A DNA stretch of 6,757 nt from an uncultured Clostridia bacterium (GTDB taxonomy: Bacteria > Bacillota_A > Clostridia > Oscillospirales > Oscillospiraceae): NCBI GenBank assembly GCA_946405325.1, contig CAMJGU010000046.1, positions 1 to 6,757 of the forward strand, given 5' to 3'. Under the pieces are notes generated by a model. That model had not been told where the DNA came from and ran no database searches. It saw only the letters and a program-made list of their open reading frames with translations. The translations under genes were made by a program, and so were the position numbers. Within the stretch, counting starts at the first letter, position 1, and the number at the start of each line of letters is the position of its first letter. This document shows positions 1 to 5,811 of this stretch, piece after piece.

Positions 1-873
1 GGCGTGAACGACCTCGGCCGGAAGCTGGGCGTCGGCGCGCTGGCGAGCTTCCCGCTCTATATCCAGCCGGCGGAGATCGTGAAGATCACGTTTATCCTCC
101 TGCTTGCCAAGCAGATGGTCCATCTGCGGGAGGAGCACGACCTCAAGCGCTTTGTCAATGTGATGCAGCCCGCGGCGCACGCGCTGTTCATGTTCGCGCT
201 CTACTATGTGATTTCCCGCGACGCGGGCAGCGGGTTGGTGTACCTGTTTGTGTTCGTCTGTATGGCGTTTGCCGCGGGCTATGCCGCCATTTGGCTAATC
301 CTTGGCGTCGGCGGCGTCGTGGGCGGGCTGTTCGCGGCGTGGCACCTCAACCTGCTGCGCGGCGACTGGTACAAGCGCATCCAGGTGGTGCTGGATCACG
401 AATACGATCCGCTGGGCAAGGGCTATCAGCAGACGCGCGGGATGCTGGCGCTCGGCTCCGGCGGCATGACGGGGCAAGGACTGTTCCACGGCACCCAGAC
501 GCAGTCGCCCTATCGCTCTGCCCTGCCGGAGCGGCAGACGGACTTTATCTTCTGCGTCTGCGGCGAGGAACTGGGCTTCCTCGGCTGTGCGGTCATCATC
601 ATTTTGCTGCTGGCGATCGTGATCCGCTGCTTTCTGGTGGCGCGCGAAGCCACGACGCCCATGGAGAGCCTCGTGTGCGTCGGCATGGCGGGGATGCTCA
701 TATTCCAGACGGTCATGAACATCGGTATGTGCCTGTTCCTGCTGCCGGTGGTGGGCCTGACGCTGCCGTTTTTCAGCTACGGCGGCACGTCGGTGATGAC
801 GCTCTTCGCCGCCATGGGTGTGGTGTCGGGCATCAAAAAGCGGTCGCGGCCGGAATGGCTGATGAATTCTTGA
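1..873 (+). CDS. RodA/FtsW/SpoVE-family (SEDS) peptidoglycan glycosyltransferase, 5' partial
   Basis: SEDS proteins are polytopic membrane enzymes that polymerise lipid II into glycan strands, normally paired with a class B penicillin-binding protein. The frame is open from base 1, so the N-terminal half is missing; 290 residues remain, numbered here from base 1. Visible hallmarks are QPAE at 22-25 (family usually QPSE), RDAGSG at 73-78, LGSGGMTGQGLFHGTQ at 151-166, LPERQTDFIF from 175, and the C-terminal signature with P249, P256 and SYGGTS at 259-264. The Asp of TDF (181) corresponds to the proposed catalytic Asp of the family. The HGTQ loop resembles RodA more than FtsW, but the paralogue cannot be fixed from a fragment. 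The segment before QPAE lacks the usual G-A-x-R-W-I pattern, so this is a divergent member. The family call is firm; the exact role (elongation, division or sporulation) is open. Confidence 0.93.
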   Translation, partial: GVNDLGRKLGVGALASFPLYIQPAEIVKITFILLLAKQMVHLREEHDLKRFVNVMQPAAHALFMFALYYVISRDAGSGLVYLFVFVCMAFAAGYAAIWLILGVGGVVGGLFAAWHLNLLRGDWYKRIQVVLDHEYDPLGKGYQQTRGMLALGSGGMTGQGLFHGTQTQSPYRSALPERQTDFIFCVCGEELGFLGCAVIIILLLAIVIRCFLVAREATTPMESLVCVGMAGMLIFQTVMNIGMCLFLLPVVGLTLPFFSYGGTSVMTLFAAMGVVSGIKKRSRPEWLMNS

Positions 874-946
874 AAAACATTCCATCCGCATAATGCCGAT
901 GTTTTCGCGAACAATACAAAACAGGGAATACTCAAAATCCAACCAC

Positions 947-964
947 AAGGAGGAACCTGTTTTG
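947..964 (+). promoter_or_regulatory. Ribosome binding site fixing the TTG start of the SLH gene
   Basis: AAGGAGGAA at 947-955 is nearly a full complement of the 16S 3' end, and the TTG at 962-964 follows at ideal spacing. No in-frame ATG is comparably placed. This decides a non-ATG start. Confidence 0.85.
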
Positions 965-1957
965 AACGATACACGGCAGAACATGTGGCGGGCGCTGCCC
1001 TTTGTGATGGCGATGCTGCTCACCACGCTGATCCCGCTCAACGCCTACGCGCTGTTCGGGAGCAAAAAGACGGCGGAGGAAGCCGCGCCGCAGGGCGCGC
1101 CCATCGCGCAGAATCTGGAAATCAAGGTATATCGCGGCGTACCTTACACCGGCACGCTCAAGGCGATCGACAACGAGGGCGAGGCGGTGACCTTCCACCT
1201 CGCGACGCTGCCTGCCAAGGGCACGCTGGAGTTCGGCGAGGAGGGCGTATTCGTCTACACGCCGGAGCAGAACAAGGCGGGGAGCGACAGCTTCAACTAC
1301 ACCGCCGTGGACGAGAGCGGCCATGAGAGCGCGCCCGCCACGGTGAAGATCAGAATCGAGCGCGTATCGAGCGGCGTCAACTACGCCGACACCGCGCCGG
1401 AGTGCGCGACGGCTGCGGTGGACCTCGCGGAAAAGGGCGTTCTGATCGGCACCAAGGTCGGCGGCGACTGGTTCTTTGAGCCGGAGCGCGTGGTCAGCCG
1501 CGGCGAGTTCGTCGCCATGGCGATGGCGGCGACGGGGCTCAAGAGCAGCGACGTGACCGTGACCGGCTTTTGCGACGACGACGCGATCCCGACCTGGGCG
1601 AAGGGAAGCGCCGCGGGCGCGCTGTCGGCGGGCATTGTGCGCGGCGTGCGCACGGAAAACGGCATCGCCTACAACGCGCAGGGGGAGATGACCCTCTCCG
1701 AGGCCGCGGCGGTGCTGGACCGCATCCTGCGGGTGACGGACGTGGATCTCACGGAGTTTGACGAGACGGAGCCGGTGTGGTACGCGCAGGCGGTGGCAAA
1801 CCTCTCGTCCGTCAGCATCGCGCCGGTGGGCGGCTACGAAGCCGAAGCGCTCTCCCACACGCTGACGCGCGGCGAGGCGGCGGAGCTGCTGTCGTCCGCG
1901 ATGGCGCTTGCCGAGGCGCGGGACGCGGATACGAGCCTCTGGGATAAAATTTTCTGA
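962..1957 (+). CDS. Secreted SLH-domain surface protein with one Ig/cadherin-like domain
   Basis: This is probably a cell-wall-anchored surface protein of 331 residues. The TTG at 962 is chosen because AAGGAGGAA lies 6 bases upstream and because it puts a signal peptide at the N-terminus: R5 and R10, a hydrophobic stretch at 11-26, and a likely cleavage after A28-Y29-A30. The in-frame ATG at 893 has no ribosome binding site and would bury the signal behind 23 extra residues. Residues about 48-133 resemble a bacterial Ig/cadherin-like repeat (G-x-F-x-Y-x-P, then D-S-F-x-Y and D-E-S-G). Three SLH-like motifs follow at about 141-190, 203-260 and 266-322, each with an aromatic/Asp start, a central Ala-rich helix and an S/T-R-x-E or T-L-S-E helix start. 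SLH triplets bind secondary wall polymers in Gram-positives. The third motif is the most degenerate. No enzymatic domain is seen, so an adhesive or structural role is only inferred. It lies 88 bases after the SEDS gene. Confidence 0.8.
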   Translation: MNDTRQNMWRALPFVMAMLLTTLIPLNAYALFGSKKTAEEAAPQGAPIAQNLEIKVYRGVPYTGTLKAIDNEGEAVTFHLATLPAKGTLEFGEEGVFVYTPEQNKAGSDSFNYTAVDESGHESAPATVKIRIERVSSGVNYADTAPECATAAVDLAEKGVLIGTKVGGDWFFEPERVVSRGEFVAMAMAATGLKSSDVTVTGFCDDDAIPTWAKGSAAGALSAGIVRGVRTENGIAYNAQGEMTLSEAAAVLDRILRVTDVDLTEFDETEPVWYAQAVANLSSVSIAPVGGYEAEALSHTLTRGEAAELLSSAMALAEARDADTSLWDKIF

Positions 1958-1976
1958 AAAACCGCGAAATACGGAC

Positions 1977-2005
1977 TTGCTTTTTGCGAGGACTCGTGTT
2001 ATCAT
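1977..2005 (+). promoter_or_regulatory. Sigma-A-type extended -10 promoter of rpmE
   Basis: TTGCTT at 1977-1982 is followed after exactly 17 bases by TATCAT at 2000-2005, which matches TATAAT at five of six positions. TG at 1997-1998 supplies the extended -10 element. The predicted start of transcription is near 2012, giving an rpmE leader of roughly 66 bases. No terminator is seen between the SLH gene and this promoter, so some readthrough from upstream is possible. Confidence 0.75.
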
Positions 2006-2077
2006 ACCTGTTGCGTCTGCGGAGGACTGAAAGGTTTTCCCCGATAGCTTTGGATCAGAAAGAGGTGAACACGAGCA

Positions 2078-2278
2078 ATGAAGGAAGGAATCCATCCCAA
2101 TTATCAGCAGACTACGATTCGCTGCGCCTGCGGTAATGTGATTGAGACAGGTTCCACCAAGCAGGATATCAAGGTGGAAGTGTGCTCAAAGTGTCACCCC
2201 TTCTTCACGGGCAAGCAGAAGCTGGTCGATACCGGCGGCCGCGTCGCCAAGTTCAACAAGAAGTTCGGTCTTGCGTAA
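2078..2278 (+). CDS. rpmE: 50S ribosomal protein L31, zinc-binding type
   Basis: L31 is a small protein of the large ribosomal subunit that helps bridge the subunits at the central protuberance. The 66-residue product has the typical length and opening (MKEGIHPNY). It carries the four zinc ligands of the cysteine-containing form: C16 and C18 in a CxC, and C36 and C39 in CSKC, followed by [17 protein letters not shown], the family's most conserved stretch. AGAGGTG at 2061-2067 lies 10 bases before the ATG. It has its own promoter upstream and a strong hairpin directly after the stop codon, so it is probably transcribed alone. In other bacteria the cysteine form can be replaced by a cysteine-free paralogue under zinc starvation; no such paralogue and no Zur-like operator is visible here. 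Confidence 0.97.
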   Translation: MKEGIHPNYQQTTIRCACGNVIETGSTKQDIKVEVCSKCHPFFTGKQKLVDTGGRVAKFNKKFGLA

Positions 2279-2285
2279 AAATGTG

Positions 2286-2325
2286 AAAAACAGATGCATC
2301 GGCTCATGCCGATGCATCTGTTTTT
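2286..2325 (+). terminator. Rho-independent terminator after rpmE
   Basis: A perfect 18-bp stem (arms 2286-2303 and 2308-2325) closes on a TCAT loop. The arm ends in five A on the left and five T on the right, so the T-run serves as the U-tract. With A-runs and T-runs on the two sides it could work in both orientations. It begins 8 bases after the rpmE stop codon. Confidence 0.95.
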
Positions 2326-2334
2326 CTGTTCGAC

Positions 2335-2351
2335 GCGGTTTGACAAACCGC
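2335..2351. promoter_or_regulatory. 17-bp perfect dyad over the -35 box, candidate operator
   Basis: GCGGTTTG-A-CAAACCGC is a perfect inverted repeat with 8-base arms around one central base, and it contains the whole TTGACA box. It lies upstream of the predicted transcript start, so a role as a DNA operator is more likely than an RNA hairpin. A further half-site-like CAAACC occurs at 2378-2383, 34 bases after the one at 2344-2349. No regulator is encoded nearby and the binding protein is unknown. Confidence 0.5.
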
Positions 2352-2368
2352 AGGAAGAACGATATACT
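2340..2368 (+). promoter_or_regulatory. Near-consensus sigma-A promoter of the EAL-HDOD/hflX/yigZ operon
   Basis: TTGACA at 2340-2345 is a perfect -35 box, and TATACT at 2363-2368 is a five-of-six -10 box after exactly 17 bases. Transcription would start near 2375, about 44 bases before the GTG start. This is the strongest promoter in the window by consensus match, which suggests a need for repression; see the dyad over its -35 box. Confidence 0.85.
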
Positions 2369-2418
2369 AATTCAGTTCAAACCAGTTTTTTCCGTGCGCC
2401 AAAAAGAGAGGTTTTCCC

Positions 2419-3696
2419 GTGCAGCTTTCCGTGATCCGTCAGCCGATTCTGAATGAGGACTTTACGCCGGTGGGCTATGAGCTCTCCTATCCCTATGAAA
2501 AGGAGCCGGTGCTTGCCCCGGTCTATTCCAGTCAGGACAGCGTGATCTGCCGTGTTCTGACCAACGCATTTTACGGGCTTGGCAAGGATGTGGTATCCGG
2601 CGGCCGGGATATCTATGTGAACCTCACGAACATGCTGCTCAAGGAGGGCTTTCCGGAGCTGTTTCCGCCCGACCAGTTTGTGATGGAGGTGGCGCCGAAC
2701 CTGTTTCTGGACGACAAGCTGGCAGACTATATCTCGACGCTCTACCGCAGGGGCTATCGTCTGGTGCTCAAGAGCTACACGCCGACCGCGGAGCGCTCGC
2801 GGAACAACCAGTACCTCAACCTGTTTGAGACGGTGCGCGTCGACGTGAGCAAATACAACCGCCTCAGGGTCAAGGACTTTCTCAAGCTGCTGCGCAAGTA
2901 CCGCGTCAAGATCATGGCGGAGAATATCGACACACCGGAGCTGCTGGCATTCGCTCAGGAGGAGAAATTCGATCTCTACCAGGGCAAGGTGCTCGGCGAC
3001 GCGGCGGAGCTGAAGGGCAGCGTACCCCTGAAGAACGTTGCCTACGGGCGGCTGTTCAACCATTTCCTGACCGGACGCGTCAACCGCGCGGTGTGCGCCC
3101 ATATCATCACGCAGGATCCCGCGCTGCTGCACATGTTTTTCCGCCGGGCGTTCAATAATATCCACAACCGCAAGGCGCCCGCAGCGGAGCTCAAGCGGGG
3201 ACTGGATCGCTTTGACGACGATCAGCTGCGCCACTGGTCAGCGGTGCTGCTGCTGGACCAGACCTGCCGGGACGTGTCGGACGGCACGGTGCCGCAAGTG
3301 TTCCGGCGGGGTCTCGTCATGGAGCGGCTGGCGTATGAGTCTCAACTGGAGGTCGCGCCGGGCAGGGCGTTCCTGTTCGGCATCGTGAGTGCGCTGGACC
3401 GCGTGTTTGATGAGGATATGGAGACCGTCCTTTCCCAACTCACCGTCGGAGATTCCATGCGGGACGCGCTGCTCGGGACGGAGGAAAATGACTTCACGCT
3501 GCTGCTCAACGCGGCGCGGACCTTTGAGCGGGATCCCGATTATCCCCGGCTGCCGCAGGCTTTTTCCAGTCTCGGACAGGTTTTCATCAAAAAACTGCTC
3601 TGGGAGTGCAACGTCAACACGGAATACATCATCCGGGCCCTGGAATACACGGTGCCCAATGTCTATCAGGGAAATATCCTGCCCAACTCCCAGTGA
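2419..3696 (+). CDS. EAL-HDOD (YuxH-like) signalling protein with degenerate EAL domain
   Basis: The 425-residue protein fits the YuxH/COG3434 layout: an EAL-derived domain at about 1-200, then an HDOD domain at about 205-400. The GTG start has GAGAGG at 2406-2411 seven bases upstream, and the product opens with the family pattern RQPILNEDFTPVGYEL. In EAL enzymes that break down cyclic di-GMP, a set of acidic residues binds two metals. Here the counterparts of several positions survive: E21 (YELS), N68, E90, D142, E168 and Q188 (YQGK). The central DDFGTG motif, however, is replaced by KSYTPT at 118-123, so phosphodiesterase activity is unlikely. The HDOD part (QDPALLHMFFRRAFN onward) belongs to the non-catalytic relatives of HD domains, used for protein contacts. 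It is thus probably a c-di-GMP sensor or scaffold rather than an enzyme. There are no membrane segments, so it is cytoplasmic. It is the first gene of a likely operon, with hflX 25 bases downstream. Confidence 0.88.
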   Translation: MQLSVIRQPILNEDFTPVGYELSYPYEKEPVLAPVYSSQDSVICRVLTNAFYGLGKDVVSGGRDIYVNLTNMLLKEGFPELFPPDQFVMEVAPNLFLDDKLADYISTLYRRGYRLVLKSYTPTAERSRNNQYLNLFETVRVDVSKYNRLRVKDFLKLLRKYRVKIMAENIDTPELLAFAQEEKFDLYQGKVLGDAAELKGSVPLKNVAYGRLFNHFLTGRVNRAVCAHIITQDPALLHMFFRRAFNNIHNRKAPAAELKRGLDRFDDDQLRHWSAVLLLDQTCRDVSDGTVPQVFRRGLVMERLAYESQLEVAPGRAFLFGIVSALDRVFDEDMETVLSQLTVGDSMRDALLGTEENDFTLLLNAARTFERDPDYPRLPQAFSSLGQVFIKKLLWECNVNTEYIIRALEYTVPNVYQGNILPNSQ

Positions 3697-3721
3697 GCCG
3701 AGCGGCGGAGGAATACATCGT

Positions 3722-5023
3722 ATGAATGAAATCACCGAAACCCCGCGCGACAAAGCCATCCTGGTGGGCCTTGCCTCGCCGCGGCTGACCGCCAAGGAGA
3801 CCGCCGACGAGCAGAGCCTTGAAGAATTGGAAGCCCTCGTCGAGACGGCGGGCGGCGTCAGCGTCGGCGTCGTGCTGCAAACGCTCCCCGCGCCCAATCC
3901 GCGCACGTTCATCGGCGAGGGCAAGGTAGAGGAGATCAAGGAGCTGGTCAAGGGGCAGGAGGCCACCATGGTCATCTTTGACAACGACCTTTCACCGTCG
4001 CAGATGCGCGTGCTGACCGATGAATTCGGCGTGCAGGTGCTCGATCGCAGCGGCCTCATCCTCGACATCTTCGCCCAGCGCGCCAAAACGAAGGAGGGGC
4101 GCTTGCAGGTGGAGCTGGCGCAGTACCAGTACCTGCTGCCGCGATTGATCGGCATGTGGACGCATTTGGAGCGTCAGGCGGGCACCAGCGGCAAAGGCCC
4201 CATCGGCTCCAAAGGCCCCGGCGAGACGCAGCTCGAGACCGACCGCCGCCACATCCACCGCAAGATCGACAAGCTCAAAGAGGATTTGGAGGACGTGCGC
4301 CGCGTCCGCGGCACTCAGCGCGACCGGCGGCAGAAGAACGAAATCCCCGTCGTCGCCATCGTGGGCTACACCAACGCGGGGAAGTCCACGCTCTTGAATG
4401 CGCTGACCGGCTCCGATATCCCCGCCAACAACCGCCTGTTTGACACGCTGGACACGACGACGCGTCTGCTCACTGTCAGCGACACGCTGGACGTGGTCAT
4501 CTCCGACACCGTCGGCTTTATCCGCAAGCTGCCCCACCAGCTGGTGGAGGCGTTCAAGGCGACGCTCGAAGAACTCGAATATGCCGATCTGCTGCTGCAC
4601 GTCATCGACATCTCCAATCCCGAGTGGATGGAGCAGGCGCAGATCGTGGACGATCTGATCGCGGAGCTGGGCGCGGAGCAGATCCCCTGCCTTCGCGTCT
4701 ACAACAAAAGCGACCTGTTCTTCGGCGACATCCGCCCCCGCGGCGAGGCGGCGGTGAACATCAGCGCCAAGACGGGCGAGGGACTCGATGAGCTGCTCGC
4801 CGCCATCAATCGCATTCTCGACAAGGGCACGCGCCGCGTGACGCTGCATCTGCCCTACGACAAGGGCGGGCTTTTGGATATGCTCTACCGCGAGGCGAAG
4901 GTGGAGAGCGTGGAGTACAGCGAGACCATCGACGTGGTCGCGACGGTCGTGCCGAAGGTATTCGGACAGGTCAAGGACTACGTGGAGGGCTACACCGAGC
5001 CGAAAGAGGATTGGGAGACATGA
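3722..5023 (+). CDS. hflX: Ribosome-associated GTPase HflX
   Basis: HflX binds the 50S subunit and, in other bacteria, splits stalled or heat-damaged 70S ribosomes using GTP. The 433-residue length is typical. The N-terminal HflX domain covers about 1-120 (NPRTFIGEGKVEEI and VIFDNDLSPSQ are characteristic). A linker with GSKGPGETQLETDRR leads into a charged helix that is probably a coiled coil. The GTPase domain follows with every motif intact: G1 GYTNAGKST at 215-223, G2 in the TTTR region, G3 DTVGF at 262-266, G4 NKSD at 328-331 and G5 SAK at 348-350. The ATG at 3722 is chosen because GGAGGAA at 3707-3713 sits 8 bases upstream. The frame is open further upstream, but that part overlaps the EAL-HDOD gene and has no family similarity. 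It lies in the middle of a tight operon, 25 bases after EAL-HDOD and overlapping yigZ. Confidence 0.97.
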   Translation: MNEITETPRDKAILVGLASPRLTAKETADEQSLEELEALVETAGGVSVGVVLQTLPAPNPRTFIGEGKVEEIKELVKGQEATMVIFDNDLSPSQMRVLTDEFGVQVLDRSGLILDIFAQRAKTKEGRLQVELAQYQYLLPRLIGMWTHLERQAGTSGKGPIGSKGPGETQLETDRRHIHRKIDKLKEDLEDVRRVRGTQRDRRQKNEIPVVAIVGYTNAGKSTLLNALTGSDIPANNRLFDTLDTTTRLLTVSDTLDVVISDTVGFIRKLPHQLVEAFKATLEELEYADLLLHVIDISNPEWMEQAQIVDDLIAELGAEQIPCLRVYNKSDLFFGDIRPRGEAAVNISAKTGEGLDELLAAINRILDKGTRRVTLHLPYDKGGLLDMLYREAKVESVEYSETIDVVATVVPKVFGQVKDYVEGYTEPKEDWET

Positions 5024-5658
5024 GCGAGGAATACTTTGTCCCCTGCGAAGAGTCCGAGAGCGAGTTCACGGAGAAGCGCTCCCGCTTCATCGGGCGCGTG
5101 CAGCGCGTCGAGAGCGAGGCGGAGGCGCGCGCGTACATTGAGAAGATCAAAAAACAGCACTACGACGCCCGCCACAACTGCTGGTGCTACGTCATCCACG
5201 ACGGCGGGATCGTCCGCTACGGCGACGACGGCGAGCCGCAGGGCACCGCCGGCCAGCCGATGCTGAACGTCTTTCAGCGCGAGGGCGTGGAGAACGTCGT
5301 GTGCGTCGTGACGCGCTATTTCGGCGGCGTACTGCTGGGCGCGGGCGGGCTGACGCGGGCGTACAGCAAGAGCGCCAAGGACGCGCTGGACGCCGCCGGC
5401 AAGGCGAAGATGACCCTCTGGACGCGCGAGCGTGTGAGTGTGCCGTATCCGCTTTTGGAGCGCCTGACGCGGCTCATCGACGCCCACGGCGGCCTCGCGG
5501 AGGGCAGCGAATACGGCGCGGACGTGGCGGTGACGCTGCGATTGCCGCAGGAGAAAGCGGAACCCTTTGCCGCGGCGCTCACCGAATTGTCCGGCGGCGG
5601 TATTTCCCCGGAAATCCTCGGCACGGTATTTCTGCCGGGGTCGCGTGAAAATGACTGA
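5020..5658 (+). CDS. yigZ: YigZ/IMPACT (UPF0029) family protein
   Basis: This 212-residue protein has the two-domain family layout. The IMPACT/UPF0029 N-terminal domain spans about 15-125 and includes YDARHNCWCYVI from residue 48, the DDGEPQGTAGQP loop and the signature RYFGGVLLGAGGL at 99-111. A DUF1949-like C-terminal domain spans about 136-205. The bacterial role is not firmly known; eukaryotic IMPACT binds the translation regulator GCN1, and a link to translation is often suggested. The ATG at 5020 overlaps the hflX stop codon as ATGA, with AAAGAGGA at 5003-5010 in front, so translation is probably coupled to hflX. A TTG at 5011 in the same frame would add three residues but sits almost on the ribosome binding site, so it is less likely. 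A hairpin follows the gene, marking the probable operon end. Confidence 0.93.
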   Translation: MSEEYFVPCEESESEFTEKRSRFIGRVQRVESEAEARAYIEKIKKQHYDARHNCWCYVIHDGGIVRYGDDGEPQGTAGQPMLNVFQREGVENVVCVVTRYFGGVLLGAGGLTRAYSKSAKDALDAAGKAKMTLWTRERVSVPYPLLERLTRLIDAHGGLAEGSEYGADVAVTLRLPQEKAEPFAAALTELSGGGISPEILGTVFLPGSREND

Positions 5659-5698
5659 TTTTGACAAGAACCCGTTAAAAATACCATAAAGCACAAAA

Positions 5699-5745
5699 AG
5701 CGCCCGCTTTCCGCCTTCCGCGGAAGCGCGGCGCTCTTGCATTTT
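5699..5745 (+). terminator. Probable Rho-independent terminator after yigZ
   Basis: A GC-rich stem at 5699-5714 pairs with 5720-5735 around a CTTCC loop, with AGCGCC/GGCGCT at the base, CCGC/GCGG at the top, and one small bulge on each side. A broken T-rich tail (CTTGCATTTT) follows, which makes it weaker than the rpmE terminator. It sits 40 bases after the yigZ stop codon. Its tail overlaps the -35 box of the next promoter. Confidence 0.7.
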
Positions 5746-5765
5746 CGTGAGACAAGTGCTATACT
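5737..5765 (+). promoter_or_regulatory. Extended -10 promoter of the MMPL transporter gene
   Basis: TTGCAT at 5737-5742 and TATACT at 5760-5765 are spaced by exactly 17 bases, with TG at 5757-5758 giving an extended -10. Predicted transcription starts near 5772, about 37 bases before the TTG start codon. The -35 box lies within the tail of the preceding terminator, a compact arrangement. Confidence 0.75.
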
Positions 5766-5792
5766 TCACCCTCAGTGCGAATTATAACAGGT

Positions 5793-5811
5793 AAAGGAAC
5801 TGATATCATTG
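5793..5811 (+). promoter_or_regulatory. Ribosome binding site and TTG start of the transporter gene
   Basis: AAAGGA at 5793-5798 lies 10 bases before TTG at 5809-5811. The next in-frame ATG at 5845 has only a weak GGCGAG upstream and would remove 12 residues of the cytoplasmic N-terminus. The TTG is preferred but not certain. Confidence 0.65.

Noticed and set aside
874..905. A possible terminator after the SEDS gene (AAAACAT at 874-880 pairing with ATGTTTT at 899-905)
   Set aside because: The stem is AT-rich and only 7 bp with an 18-base interior that pairs poorly; too weak to call.
904..932. A possible promoter for the SLH gene with AATACT at 927-932
   Set aside because: The -10 is reasonable but the matching -35 position (TTCGCG) is poor, so the gene may equally be read from upstream.
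893..961. The ATG at 893 as start of the SLH protein
   Set aside because: It has no ribosome binding site and would place 23 polar residues before the signal peptide; the TTG at 962 has a strong site.
932..2095. A 387-codon open frame on the minus strand opposite the SLH gene, and similar long minus-strand frames at 295-1041, 2377-3234, 3238-4155, 3992-4849, 4990-5769 and 5806-6555
   Set aside because: They lie opposite well-supported genes, are Arg/Ala/His-rich low-complexity products typical of GC-rich antisense frames, and show no recognisable motif.
2032..2418. The ten-base repeat AGGTTTTCCC in the rpmE leader (2032-2041) and just before the EAL-HDOD start (2409-2418)
   Set aside because: A rough count for a window this size expects some 20 ten-base matches by chance, so one shared 10-mer is not evidence of a common element.
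3389..3721. An upstream extension of the HflX frame of 111 codons
   Set aside because: It overlaps the EAL-HDOD gene out of frame, has no HflX-like sequence, and the ATG at 3722 has a good ribosome binding site.
5783..5788. A TATAAC -10-like site closer to the transporter start
   Set aside because: No acceptable -35 box at 16-18 bases upstream; the TTGCAT/TATACT pair is better.
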